The notes: generated from the letters alone by a model not told the origin. A DNA stretch of 13,227 nt from an uncultured Anaerolineae bacterium (GCA_937942115.1 CALDFY010000340.1:1-13227); one strand, 5' to 3'. Counted from the stretch's first letter, positions 1 to 6,613 are shown. Numbers and translations are program-made.

Positions 1-1
1 G

Positions 2-36
2 GTTGCGGCGGCGGCCCGTTGGGCCGCCGCCGCAAC
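2..36 (-). terminator. Perfect GC-rich inverted repeat after the last permease gene; possible terminator
   Basis: Bases 2-17 and 21-36 are perfectly complementary (16 bp, arm GTTGCGGCGGCGGCCC) around a 3-nt loop. It lies 56 bases after the stop of the MalG-like gene, where a transcript terminator would be expected. A T-tract for leftward transcription would fall outside the window, so intrinsic termination cannot be confirmed. On the plus strand the hairpin is not followed by T residues. It could instead be a REP-like palindrome, since its stem length equals that of the two other palindromes in this window. Confidence 0.45.
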
Positions 37-92
37 GCTTTCATCCCGGCGGGAGGATAGGGTTCTCGCAGCGCATTCGCTCCCGCAATCAC

Positions 93-1010
93 CTACGCCT
101 CTTTCAGCCCCGTCATCGCCACACTGCGGATGAAATACCGCTGGAAGAGGAAGAAGATGATAATGATGGGCAGGCTGTTGAAAATGGAGCCCGCCAGGAC
201 GATGGAATACAGCGTGTAGTACTCGCCCTTGAACCACTGGAGCCCGATGGGAAGGGTGAACCTCTCCGGCGAGCGCAGGACAATGAGCGGCCACATAAAG
301 GAGTTCCACGTCCCCTGAAAGGTGAAGAGGGCCAGGGTGAGAAGCGCCGTCTGGCTGATGGGCAGGACGATGCGGAAGAAGATGCCGAACCGACCCAGGC
401 CGTCCACCAGCGCGGCCTCCTCCAGTTCCGTAGGGATGCTCTTGTAGAACTGGGTCATCATAAAGAGGCCAAAAGCGTCCACGATGCTGGGCAGGATCAG
501 CGCCCCCAGGTTGTTCAGCAAACCGAAACCGGTGGGAATTTTCATCCCTGCGATGGTCAGGTTCCGGACCACTCCAGGGCCGATGATGAGGAACTGGGGG
601 ATCAGGGTCACCTGGCCGGGGACCATCATCGTAAAGAGGGTCAGGGTGAAGAGCAGGTCTTTGCCCGGAAAACGCAGGCGGGCAAAGGCATACCCCCCCA
701 TCGCACAGAAAAGGGTCCGGACGGCCGTGACCGTGATGGCCACCACCGCGCTGTTGAGCAACCAGCGGGGGAACAGTTCAAACTGGGTCAGAACGGTGCG
801 GTAGTTCTCCAGCGTGAAGGGGGCTGGCCACAGGTAGGGCGGGTCGTAGGAGTTCGCTACCGGCTTGAGCGAGTAGACAACCGATACCCAGAAGGGAAAG
901 ACGCTGATCACCGTCCAGAGAATCAGGACGGCGTAAAAAAGCGGCATTTTGATCCGGTCCCACAGGACAAAAACATCCCGGCGGGGCAGGGCACGCGCCA
1001 TAGTCGTCAT
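93..1010 (-). CDS. Carbohydrate ABC transporter permease, MalG-like
   Basis: Inner-membrane subunit of a CUT1-family sugar importer (binding-protein-dependent transport inner membrane component), 305 aa. About six hydrophobic segments are visible, roughly at residues 24-47, 87-110, 118-143, 165-187, 221-240 and 265-290. The EAA loop that docks the ATPase is at about 197-222 (EEAALVDGLGRFGIFF). The C-terminus GLKEA resembles the usual MalG ending GxKG. The ATG at 1010 is preferred over the in-frame ATG at 1028. The 1010 start has GGGAGGAG about 5 bases upstream and leaves a single base between it and the stop of the MalF-like gene, whereas the 1028 start would lie inside that gene. Transcription is coupled with the MalF-like partner, with which it should form the membrane heterodimer. 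The family is clear. The sugar is inferred from the adjacent GH65 phosphorylase. Confidence 0.93.
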   Translation of the reverse strand: MTTMARALPRRDVFVLWDRIKMPLFYAVLILWTVISVFPFWVSVVYSLKPVANSYDPPYLWPAPFTLENYRTVLTQFELFPRWLLNSAVVAITVTAVRTLFCAMGGYAFARLRFPGKDLLFTLTLFTMMVPGQVTLIPQFLIIGPGVVRNLTIAGMKIPTGFGLLNNLGALILPSIVDAFGLFMMTQFYKSIPTELEEAALVDGLGRFGIFFRIVLPISQTALLTLALFTFQGTWNSFMWPLIVLRSPERFTLPIGLQWFKGEYYTLYSIVLAGSIFNSLPIIIIFFLFQRYFIRSVAMTGLKEA

Positions 1011-1011
1011 C

Positions 1012-1887
1012 TCACTCCTCCCGTTCAATAATCCGCCGCTGGATCAGGACGACGACCAGTATCATCAGGGAGAGGATGAAGGCCACTGCCGAGGCCCGTC
1101 CCATCTGGATGTTGGTGCTCCCGAAGGCCCATTTGTAGATAAGGTAGGCCATCGTTGTCGTTGAGCCCAGCGGCCCTCCGGCGGTCATTACGTAAATCTG
1201 GTCAAAGACCTGAAAACAGCCGATGACCCCCATCGTCACGACAAAGAAAATGGCCGGCCGCAGCGCGGGGATGGTCACGTGGCGCAGAATCTGAAACCGA
1301 TTGGCGCCGTCTATCTGGGCCGCTTCGTAGAGGACGACCGGGATGTCCTGCAGCGCAGCCAGGAAAATCAGCATCATTGTCCCAATGGTGGACCAGATGT
1401 TCACCATCATAATGGTCGGCAGGGCGTAGGTAGGACTGTTCAGCCAGTCAATCTTGAGGCGGAAAATCTGGTTGATGATGCCGATTTTGCTGAAGAGCCA
1501 GACGAAGATCAGCGAGATGACCACCGACGAGGTCACCGAAGGGACGTAGAAGGCCGTGCGGAAGAAGCGGCGGAAGCGGATACTCTGGTCCAGGGCGAAG
1601 GCGATGATGAGGGAAATGACCGTCTGGATCGGCACCACCACAGCGACATACTTCAGGGTGTTCGGAAGGGCGTGTTGCAGAAAGTCCCGGTCTCGCAACA
1701 CCCGGATGTACTGGCTTAGTCCCGCCCATTTGGGCGGACTGAAAAGGTTATAGTCGGTGAACGAAAGGTAGAAGGCCCAGCCGATGGAGAAGAGAACAAA
1801 GATAAAGAGGATGAAGAACCAGGGGGCCAGGAAGACATAGGCGGTGAACCATTCCGATAGTTTTCGGCGTTGCGCCTGAGAGAGCAT
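1012..1887 (-). CDS. Carbohydrate ABC transporter permease, MalF-like
   Basis: Second membrane subunit of the same CUT1-type sugar importer, 291 aa. The first membrane segment (residues 16-43) ends in the typical AFYLSFTDYN motif, and further segments lie at about 77-98, 115-135, 155-178, 213-235 and 265-285. The EAA loop is at 188-211 (EAAQIDGANRFQILRHV then TIPALRP). The length is typical for short MalF homologues such as UgpA or MsmF types, which lack the extra N-terminal segments of E. coli MalF. The ATG at 1887 follows AAAGGAG at about 5 bases. The gene is separated from the upstream binding-protein gene by 73 bases that contain a strong palindrome. Its own stop is one base before the MalG-like start. 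No nucleotide-binding subunit is encoded nearby. Confidence 0.94.
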   Translation of the reverse strand: MLSQAQRRKLSEWFTAYVFLAPWFFILFIFVLFSIGWAFYLSFTDYNLFSPPKWAGLSQYIRVLRDRDFLQHALPNTLKYVAVVVPIQTVISLIIAFALDQSIRFRRFFRTAFYVPSVTSSVVISLIFVWLFSKIGIINQIFRLKIDWLNSPTYALPTIMMVNIWSTIGTMMLIFLAALQDIPVVLYEAAQIDGANRFQILRHVTIPALRPAIFFVVTMGVIGCFQVFDQIYVMTAGGPLGSTTTMAYLIYKWAFGSTNIQMGRASAVAFILSLMILVVVLIQRRIIEREE

Positions 1888-1910
1888 CCTACTCCTTTCG
1901 GCAGTTAGGA

Positions 1911-1947
1911 GGACGTGCCAGGCACTGCGGAAGTGCCTGGCACGTCC
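1911..1947. repeat. REP-like palindrome between binding-protein and permease genes
   Basis: A perfect 16-bp inverted repeat (arms 1911-1926 and 1932-1947, GGACGTGCCAGGCACT) surrounds a 5-nt loop. Each arm itself contains a near-palindrome, GTGCCAGGCAC, with an unpaired central A. It starts 13 bases after the stop of the sugar-binding protein and ends 23 bases before the permease start code region. It is not followed by a T-run on the minus strand, so it is unlikely to be a full terminator. In E. coli the malE-malF junction carries REP sequences that protect the upstream malE mRNA. A similar role here is inferred from position. Confidence 0.75.
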
Positions 1948-1960
1948 CGGGTGTGGCGGG

Positions 1961-3268
1961 CTATTTGCCCAGAATTTCCCGCAGTTCCTTGGCGGCCTGC
2001 TGGAGAGACTCTGCCGGGTCCTGGCCCTTCAGGTAGATGCGCTCCAGTGCCTGCCCCATCTTCTCGTTCACGTCCGAGCCGTAGAGGCCCCACATAAAGG
2101 GCGTGGCGCCGTTGGCGCCCCGGAAGATGGCCGCCGACTCGGGATGAGACTCAAAGTAGGGGTTATTGATGAGCGACGCGCGGGACGGCAGGGCAAACCC
2201 GCTCTCCAGCACCGTCGTCTGGCTGGCCTCGTTGGTGATGAACTCTATCACCTTCCAGGCGGCCTCGGGGTTCTTGGAATTCTTGGAGATGACGTAGGCG
2301 ACGGTGAAGATGAGGTTGCCGTAGCCCTTCGGCCCCTTGGGTGGCAGGACGGCGCCGTACTTCAGGTTCGGGAACTGCTGGTTCAGGTAGGGGATGAGCC
2401 AGCCGCCCTCAAAGACCATGGCGAAATTCCCCTTGCCGAAGGCCGTCCCCTGCCAGCCCTCCCCGACGTCCGAGGGGAGCGCGCCGCTCTTGTCAAAGTA
2501 GAAGCCGGTGTAGAAGCGGGCCGCCTCCACGGCCTCGGGGCTATCCAGAAGCGTGTCCGAGAAGTCCTCGGTCATAATCCGGCCGCCGTTCTGGAAGACG
2601 AAGATGGGGAAGCGGCCGGGGTCGGCAGGGACGCCCATCCCGTAGATGTTCTTATCCGGCTGGCTCAGTTTCTGGGCCGCCGCCTTCAGGTCGTCCCAGG
2701 TCCAGTTGTCCGTCGGGTACGCCAGCCCGGCCTGGTCAAAGAGGTCCTTGTTGTAGAAGAGGGCCAGGGTGTTGAAGTCCTTGGGGATGCCGTAGGTCTT
2801 GCCCTCGTAGGTGAAGGCGTTGATCAGGTCGGGGATGAAGACGTCCCGGCGGGTCCCCGTGGACGCCATCAGGTCGTCCAGCGGCAAGAGCACACCCTCT
2901 TTGGCGAAGAAGGGGAACTGGAAGATGTCCATGTAGTAGATGTCCGGCTCCTCTCCCGCGCCGACGAGGGTCTTGATGGCCTGCCAGTAGTCGCCGGTGA
3001 TGGGTTCGTACTTGACGACGATGTTCGGGTTTTCCACGCTGAAGCGATAGAGGAGCGACTCCAGCAGCGCCGTTTCCTGGGGGTTGGCGGCCCAGCCGGA
3101 GAGCCGGACCGTCACCCGCTCCTGGGGGACGACCACCGTCTTCTCCACCGGCACCTGCACCGTCTCCTTCACGGGCACGGTGACGGTGACGGTCTGGGGG
3201 GCGCAGGCCGTCAGAACCAGCCCCGCCACCACCAGCAGGGCCATCAGAGCGAAGAGTTTGCGATCCAT
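1961..3268 (-). CDS. Extracellular sugar-binding lipoprotein (family 1 solute-binding protein)
   Basis: Binding protein of the CUT1 sugar importer, 435 aa, expected to be anchored outside the cytoplasmic membrane by lipid. The N-terminus has a short basic start (MDRK), a hydrophobic stretch (5-20) and the lipobox LTAC with Cys22. A Val/Thr-rich linker with repeated VxVPV-type units (about 25-52) precedes the SBP_bac_1-type domain (about 53-430). Typical family features include GEEPDIYYMD near 105, YGIPKDFNTLALFYNKDLF near 165, and AMVFEGGWLIPYL, the usual region close to the ligand cleft. The start chosen is the ATG at 3268 because GGAGGAGG lies 5 bases upstream and the signal peptide begins there. 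An in-frame ATG at 3325 would add 19 residues encoded by a tandem repeat. The permease genes follow after a palindrome, and the phosphorylase fusion precedes. The ligand is probably a gluco-oligosaccharide or disaccharide, by context only. Confidence 0.93.
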   Translation of the reverse strand: MDRKLFALMALLVVAGLVLTACAPQTVTVTVPVKETVQVPVEKTVVVPQERVTVRLSGWAANPQETALLESLLYRFSVENPNIVVKYEPITGDYWQAIKTLVGAGEEPDIYYMDIFQFPFFAKEGVLLPLDDLMASTGTRRDVFIPDLINAFTYEGKTYGIPKDFNTLALFYNKDLFDQAGLAYPTDNWTWDDLKAAAQKLSQPDKNIYGMGVPADPGRFPIFVFQNGGRIMTEDFSDTLLDSPEAVEAARFYTGFYFDKSGALPSDVGEGWQGTAFGKGNFAMVFEGGWLIPYLNQQFPNLKYGAVLPPKGPKGYGNLIFTVAYVISKNSKNPEAAWKVIEFITNEASQTTVLESGFALPSRASLINNPYFESHPESAAIFRGANGATPFMWGLYGSDVNEKMGQALERIYLKGQDPAESLQQAAKELREILGK

Positions 3269-3286
3269 GGTACCTCCTCCTGGCAG

Positions 3287-3349
3287 ATTGGTAAATTGGT
3301 CATTGGTCATTGGTAAATTGGTCATTGGTCATTGGTAAATTGGTCATTG
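3287..3349. repeat. 22-bp tandem repeat of ATTGGTC/ATTGGTAA units
   Basis: The unit GTAAATTG-GTCATTG-GTCATTG (22 bp) begins at 3291 and repeats at 3313, followed by a partial third copy from 3335 to 3349. It is built from 7-bp and 8-bp subunits. It fills almost the whole gap between the fusion gene and the sugar-binding-protein gene. It supplies the last residues and the TGA stop of the fusion gene (3344-3346) at one end, and creates a false upstream ATG for the binding protein at the other. There are no unique spacers, so it is not a CRISPR array. I see no promoter in this gap. Confidence 0.85.
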
Positions 3350-6247
3350 GTATGGAACGGTTGGGGCAGACATCCCGTCTCCTCCCGATAGAACCACCTC
3401 CTTTCTGTTGCGGGACAACTGCGCACTGTGCAGGTCTATCATTATCCGCTGGCCACGGATGCAGAGAGGGAAGGCCAGCCGTCGCCAGTGCGCCGGCAGG
3501 CGGGGGTGCAGGGTGTAACCGCCGTTATGGACCTCCAGTCCGGCGAAGCCGAAGACCAGCGCCTGCCAAAGGCCGCCCGCCGTCGCGCCGTGAAAGCCGT
3601 CGGCGGTGTTGCCGCGCAGATCCTCCAGATCAATGAGCGCCGCGTGCATAAAGTGCCGGTATGCCTCTTCCACCTCCCCCATTCGGGCCGCCAGTAGGGC
3701 ATGGATGGGCGGCCCCAGGGAGGAGCCGTAGGAAAGGTCCGTGCGCGGGGTGTAGTACTCCCAGTTCCGGCGCAACGCCTCCGGGTCGTACCGGTCCCGC
3801 TGCAGGTAGAGGAGCATCAGCACGTCCGGCTGCTTCAGGACCTGGCATCGCTGGACTCCCTCTATGCCCAGCAGGACTTGCATAGAGACGGTTCGGGGCT
3901 CGCAAGCGTTCAGGTCTATGTCCTCCAGGTCAAAGAAACCCTCAAACTGCTCTATCAGCCCGCTCTCCGGGTCATACGGGATGTAGAGGTGCTCTATGAC
4001 GTGGGTCCAGCGACGAAGGACCTCATCGGTCAGGCCCAGGCGGGATTCCAGGTCGGCGGCCTTCTGGGGGGCCGTCTCCCGGAGCCAGGCCAGCACCTGA
4101 AGCGCAACCTCCAGGTTCCAGCGGGCCATGCCGTTGGTGTAGGCATTGTTGTCCACGTGCTCGTGGTACTCGTCCGGCCCGATGACATCCCGAATCTCGT
4201 AGCGGCGGCGCTCCTCGTTCCAGTGAGCCCGCGAGGCCCAGAAGCGGGCCGTCTCCAGGACGATTTCGGCGCCGTAATCCCGCATGAAGGCATCGTCGCC
4301 CGTAACCTGCCAGTACTGGACGACGGCGTAGGCGACATCGGCGGTGATGTGGTCCTCAATATCGCCGCACCAGATGCGGACCAGGTCGCCGTCCTGGACG
4401 GGGACCCAGCGGGGGGTGGTCTCGTCACCGGTGTCGGCAGACTCCCAGGCGTACATAGCGCCCTCGTAGCCGTGCCGCCGGGCCTTGCGGCGCGCGCCCG
4501 GGAGCGTGTGGTAGCGGTACATCAGCAGGTGGCGGGCGATCTCCGGACGGGTGAAGGTGAAGAAGGGAAGGATGAAGATGTCCGTGTCCCAGAAGACATG
4601 GCCCCGGTAGCCGAAGCCGCTGAGGGTCTTGGCGGGGATGCTCACCCGGTCGTCGCTGCGGGGAGCGGCAATGAGCAACTGGAAGAGGCTGTGGCGGACG
4701 GCCTGCTGAGCCCGGTCGTCGCCCTCAATGACGACGTCGCAGGCCTCCCATTCCCGCGCCCAGGCGGCCTCGTGGGCCGCGCGCAGGTCGCCGAAGGGCC
4801 GGGCGACGGCGGCTTCCAGCGCCCTCAGCGCCGCTTCCCGGACGTTGGGGGTCTCCCGGCTTGTGGAGAGGGCCACCCGTTTCTCCGCCACGACCGTCTC
4901 TCCGGGGCGAACCGTCGTCCAGGCCACCACCGCCGGAGCGTTCTCGCAGTCCGCCAGCGCATACGTGACCTCCTCCGGCGCGGCGATGGAGAGATGGGCC
5001 GCCAGGCAGGCCTCTATGCCGGAGTGCCGGGTGCGGGTGTGCAGGTAGACCGCCTGCGGCCCGAGCGCGCCCTGGTCCACCCACTGCCAGTGGTAGAGTT
5101 CGGGGTTGAAGGAGTACCCGTTCAGTCCGGCCCGCACCTCCACCGTCCCGGCGAAGTCCAGCGCGGTGGCCCGCAGGCGAATTACCAGCAGATGGGGGTC
5201 TTCCAGGCTGGCGAACCGCTCTATCTTCAGGTCTACTGTGTGCCCGGCGGGGCTGCGCCAGCGCACCAGGCGGGTGAGGACTCCCGTCCGCAGGTCCAGT
5301 TCCCGGCGGTAGGCCAGGACGGTCCCCCGGTCCAGCCGGAAGCGTTCGCCCTCCACCGTAAGGGTCAGGGGAAGCCCATTGGGGAAGTTGACCAGTTCGG
5401 TGTAGACCAGGGGGTGGTCGTCAAAGACGCCGTGGACGAGGGTGGCGGGGGTATCGCCGGGGTACCCTTCCTCAAAAGTGCCGCGCGTGCCCAGATAGCC
5501 GTTGCCGATGGTGAAGACCGTCTCCATCGGGCGCAGGCGGTCGGGGCGGAACTCCGTCTCCACAACGCGCCAGGGGTCGGTGGGGAACGACGTCATCGGG
5601 AGGGGGAGGCGGGAGAGGATGTCCGTCAGGGTGACGCCCGCCAGAGAGGGGAAGACGGCGTGGGCGGCGCCCACGCGCGCGTCGGGCCCCAGCCCGACGG
5701 TCCAGAAGCCGCCGGCCAGGGCGGCCTCCACCCCTGCCGCCGCGTCCTCCACCACGACGGCCTCCTCGGGGGATACGCCCAATTGCCGCGCGCAGTGCAG
5801 GAAGAGGTCGGGGGCCGGCTTAGTCCGCTCCACGCTGTAGCCGTCAGAGACGGCATCGGCCAGGGGCCAGAGGTTCAGCCGGTCCAGGACGGTGCGAGTA
5901 TTCTTGCTGGCGGAGGCAATGCCCACCTTCAGCCCGGCCCGGCGGAGTTCCTGGAGGAGGTCCGGCGCGCCGGGGAGGAGGTCCGCAGGGGTGAGGGCTT
6001 CCAGGGACTCCACGTAGTAGCGGTTCTTGCGCTCCATCCACTCCGCCATCTGCTCCTCGGTCGCGGCCCGGCCGTCCAGGAGAAGTTCCAGGGAGCGGCG
6101 GCGGGAGACGCCGCGCAGGGCCTCATTGCGGGCGCGGTCAAAGGGGATGCCCAGTTCATCGGCCAGCCGCTTCCAGGCGCGGTAGTGGTATTCGGAGGTA
6201 TCGGTCAGGACGCCGTCCAGGTCAAAGATGATGGCTTGGATTCCCAT
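3344..6247 (-). CDS. pgmB: Bifunctional beta-phosphoglucomutase / GH65 disaccharide phosphorylase fusion
   Basis: A 967-aa cytoplasmic two-domain enzyme. The symbol fits only the N-terminal part. Residues 1-215 are a HAD-superfamily beta-phosphoglucomutase. They show FDLDGVLTDT with nucleophile Asp9 and acid/base Asp11, the cap motif GVSRRRSLE (46-54), ASASKN (111-116), TKPAPD with Lys143, and VVEDAAAG with Glu167-Asp168. From about 225 to the end is a glycoside hydrolase family 65 protein: beta-sandwich domain (225-500), linker helices, then the (alpha/alpha)6 barrel with GHVFWDTDIF (549-558), KQPDVLMLLY (805-814) and a phosphate-loop region YGSSLGPPIHA (840-850). The catalytic acid should be Glu693 in GPDEYHEHVDNNAYTN. 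GH65 phosphorylases convert maltose, trehalose, kojibiose or nigerose plus phosphate into glucose and beta-glucose 1-phosphate, and the fused mutase makes glucose 6-phosphate. The disaccharide cannot be assigned by eye. The ATG at 6247 is chosen because the HAD fold begins there, with GGAG about 10 bases upstream. Longer in-frame starts add no homologous sequence. Confidence 0.92.
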   Translation of the reverse strand: MGIQAIIFDLDGVLTDTSEYHYRAWKRLADELGIPFDRARNEALRGVSRRRSLELLLDGRAATEEQMAEWMERKNRYYVESLEALTPADLLPGAPDLLQELRRAGLKVGIASASKNTRTVLDRLNLWPLADAVSDGYSVERTKPAPDLFLHCARQLGVSPEEAVVVEDAAAGVEAALAGGFWTVGLGPDARVGAAHAVFPSLAGVTLTDILSRLPLPMTSFPTDPWRVVETEFRPDRLRPMETVFTIGNGYLGTRGTFEEGYPGDTPATLVHGVFDDHPLVYTELVNFPNGLPLTLTVEGERFRLDRGTVLAYRRELDLRTGVLTRLVRWRSPAGHTVDLKIERFASLEDPHLLVIRLRATALDFAGTVEVRAGLNGYSFNPELYHWQWVDQGALGPQAVYLHTRTRHSGIEACLAAHLSIAAPEEVTYALADCENAPAVVAWTTVRPGETVVAEKRVALSTSRETPNVREAALRALEAAVARPFGDLRAAHEAAWAREWEACDVVIEGDDRAQQAVRHSLFQLLIAAPRSDDRVSIPAKTLSGFGYRGHVFWDTDIFILPFFTFTRPEIARHLLMYRYHTLPGARRKARRHGYEGAMYAWESADTGDETTPRWVPVQDGDLVRIWCGDIEDHITADVAYAVVQYWQVTGDDAFMRDYGAEIVLETARFWASRAHWNEERRRYEIRDVIGPDEYHEHVDNNAYTNGMARWNLEVALQVLAWLRETAPQKAADLESRLGLTDEVLRRWTHVIEHLYIPYDPESGLIEQFEGFFDLEDIDLNACEPRTVSMQVLLGIEGVQRCQVLKQPDVLMLLYLQRDRYDPEALRRNWEYYTPRTDLSYGSSLGPPIHALLAARMGEVEEAYRHFMHAALIDLEDLRGNTADGFHGATAGGLWQALVFGFAGLEVHNGGYTLHPRLPAHWRRLAFPLCIRGQRIMIDLHSAQLSRNRKEVVLSGGDGMSAPTVPYQ

Positions 6248-6248
6248 C

Positions 6249-6276
6249 TGGGCAGTTCTCCGGTTTGTGGTATAAT
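6249..6276 (+). promoter_or_regulatory. Candidate extended -10 promoter pointing right
   Basis: TATAAT at 6271-6276 is preceded directly by TGG, matching the extended -10 form TGnTATAAT. A weak -35 match, TGGGCA, lies at 6249-6254 with a 16-bp spacer. It is oriented away from the phosphorylase fusion and toward the hairpin cluster, where no plus-strand protein gene exists. Transcription would start near 6281-6284. The -10 match is seen directly. Promoter activity is inferred. Confidence 0.4.
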
Positions 6277-6282
6277 TGCAAC

Positions 6283-6504
6283 GCGCGCGATAGCCTCCCG
6301 CCCGCACCCGGGTTGGGTGGGCGTCGGTGCGTCGGGCAGGGGCCGACGGTCTCCTGGCCCGGGACGGGCCCCTGCCCTCCTCACGCCTCCTCCGCCGCCT
6401 TCGGCGGCATCCCTTCGCCTCAATCTCCGCCCGGCGGTAAACCGTCGGGCTCGTGCTGCGAAGCCCTCTCCGGGGGCTGAACAGCCCAGAGGGCTTTGTT
6501 TTCT
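6283..6504 (+). ncRNA. Candidate structured small RNA (about 220 nt)
   Basis: This is the stretch from the predicted start of the extended -10 promoter to the T-rich end of a terminator-like hairpin. Four stems lie inside: 6334-6377, 6394-6408, 6429-6450 and 6461-6496. The third contains a pair that is G-U in plus-strand RNA but A-C mismatched in minus-strand RNA, which mildly favours the plus strand. Alternative pairings also exist. CCGACGGT at 6343-6350 can pair with either CGTCGG at 6322-6327 or ACCGTCGG at 6441-6448, so competing folds are possible. It does not match a tRNA, rRNA or any riboswitch I recognise. A dispersed intergenic repeat or a minus-strand leader of the fusion gene are alternatives. 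Confidence 0.28.
6461..6504 (+). terminator. Terminator-like hairpin facing right
   Basis: AAGCCCTCT (6461-6469) pairs with AGAGGGCTT (6488-6496). An inner stem GGGCT/AGCCC (6474-6478/6483-6487) closes a GAAC loop, and CCGG bulges on one side. The run TGTTTTCT follows directly, giving a plausible though not pure U-tract on the plus strand. On the minus strand the hairpin is followed by CGCAGC, which is not terminator-like. It would end the candidate plus-strand RNA and would also stop antisense transcripts before the lacI-type gene. Confidence 0.4.
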
Positions 6505-6506
6505 GA

Positions 6507-6528
6507 GCCCGGACGTTTCCGTCCGGGC
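6507..6528. repeat. Short perfect inverted repeat with GAAA loop on the minus strand
   Basis: GCCCGGAC (6507-6514) and GTCCGGGC (6521-6528) are perfectly complementary, with one further C-G pair inside. Read on the minus strand, the loop is GAAA closed by C-G, a stable GNRA tetraloop. This could mark a minus-strand RNA between the lacI-type gene and the fusion gene. The half-site CGTTTC inside it resembles half of the upstream operators but lacks the other half. Confidence 0.5.
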
Positions 6529-6613
6529 GGGGTTTCTCCTCCTCGCCGGTTCAGGGTGCTTCTAAATCTCTGTTTCCCCCCTTCGCCCCAAAAGCCAAAG
6601 TTCATGGGAGGGG

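Larger units (their letters stand above)
6248..6613. other. 366-bp hairpin-rich non-coding gap between lacI-type gene and phosphorylase fusion
   Basis: No credible protein gene is present. The gap contains, left to right: an AT-rich patch with TATAAT (6271), an 11-bp stem (6334-6344/6367-6377), a 6-bp stem (6394-6399/6403-6408), a 10-bp stem with one wobble or mismatch (6429-6438/6441-6450), a 9-bp stem enclosing an inner 5-bp stem (6461-6469/6488-6496), and an 8-9-bp stem (6507-6514/6521-6528). I found no convincing minus-strand promoter just before the fusion gene and no clear lacI-type operator. A 61-codon minus-strand open frame (6605-6420) has no ribosome binding site and looks spurious. 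The stretch may be a structured RNA, a dispersed repeat element, or both. Confidence 0.7.

Noticed and set aside
1012..1028. Upstream ATG at 1028 for the MalG-like permease
   Set aside because: It would overlap the MalF-like gene by 17 bases and lie before the strong GGGAGGAG site that fits the ATG at 1010.
1911..1947. Intrinsic terminator between sugar-binding-protein and permease genes
   Set aside because: On neither strand is the stem followed by a T-run, and the permease genes downstream need the same transcript. A REP-like element fits better.
3287..3349. CRISPR-like direct repeats
   Set aside because: The copies are contiguous with no spacers of unique sequence, and no cas gene is present.
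6507..6528. Third LacI-type operator (GACGTTTC)
   Set aside because: Only one half (CGTTTC) matches. The other half reads GGAC instead of GAAAC, and the palindrome here is explained by the hairpin arms.
3701..6565. Very long plus-strand open frame (954 codons)
   Set aside because: It lies opposite the fusion gene, whose catalytic motifs are intact. Its translation is rich in Gly, Val, Arg and Pro without any recognisable fold, as expected from the antisense of GC-rich codons.
6420..6605. 61-codon minus-strand open frame in the intergenic gap
   Set aside because: It has no ribosome binding site, its composition resembles repeat-derived sequence, and it runs over three hairpins.
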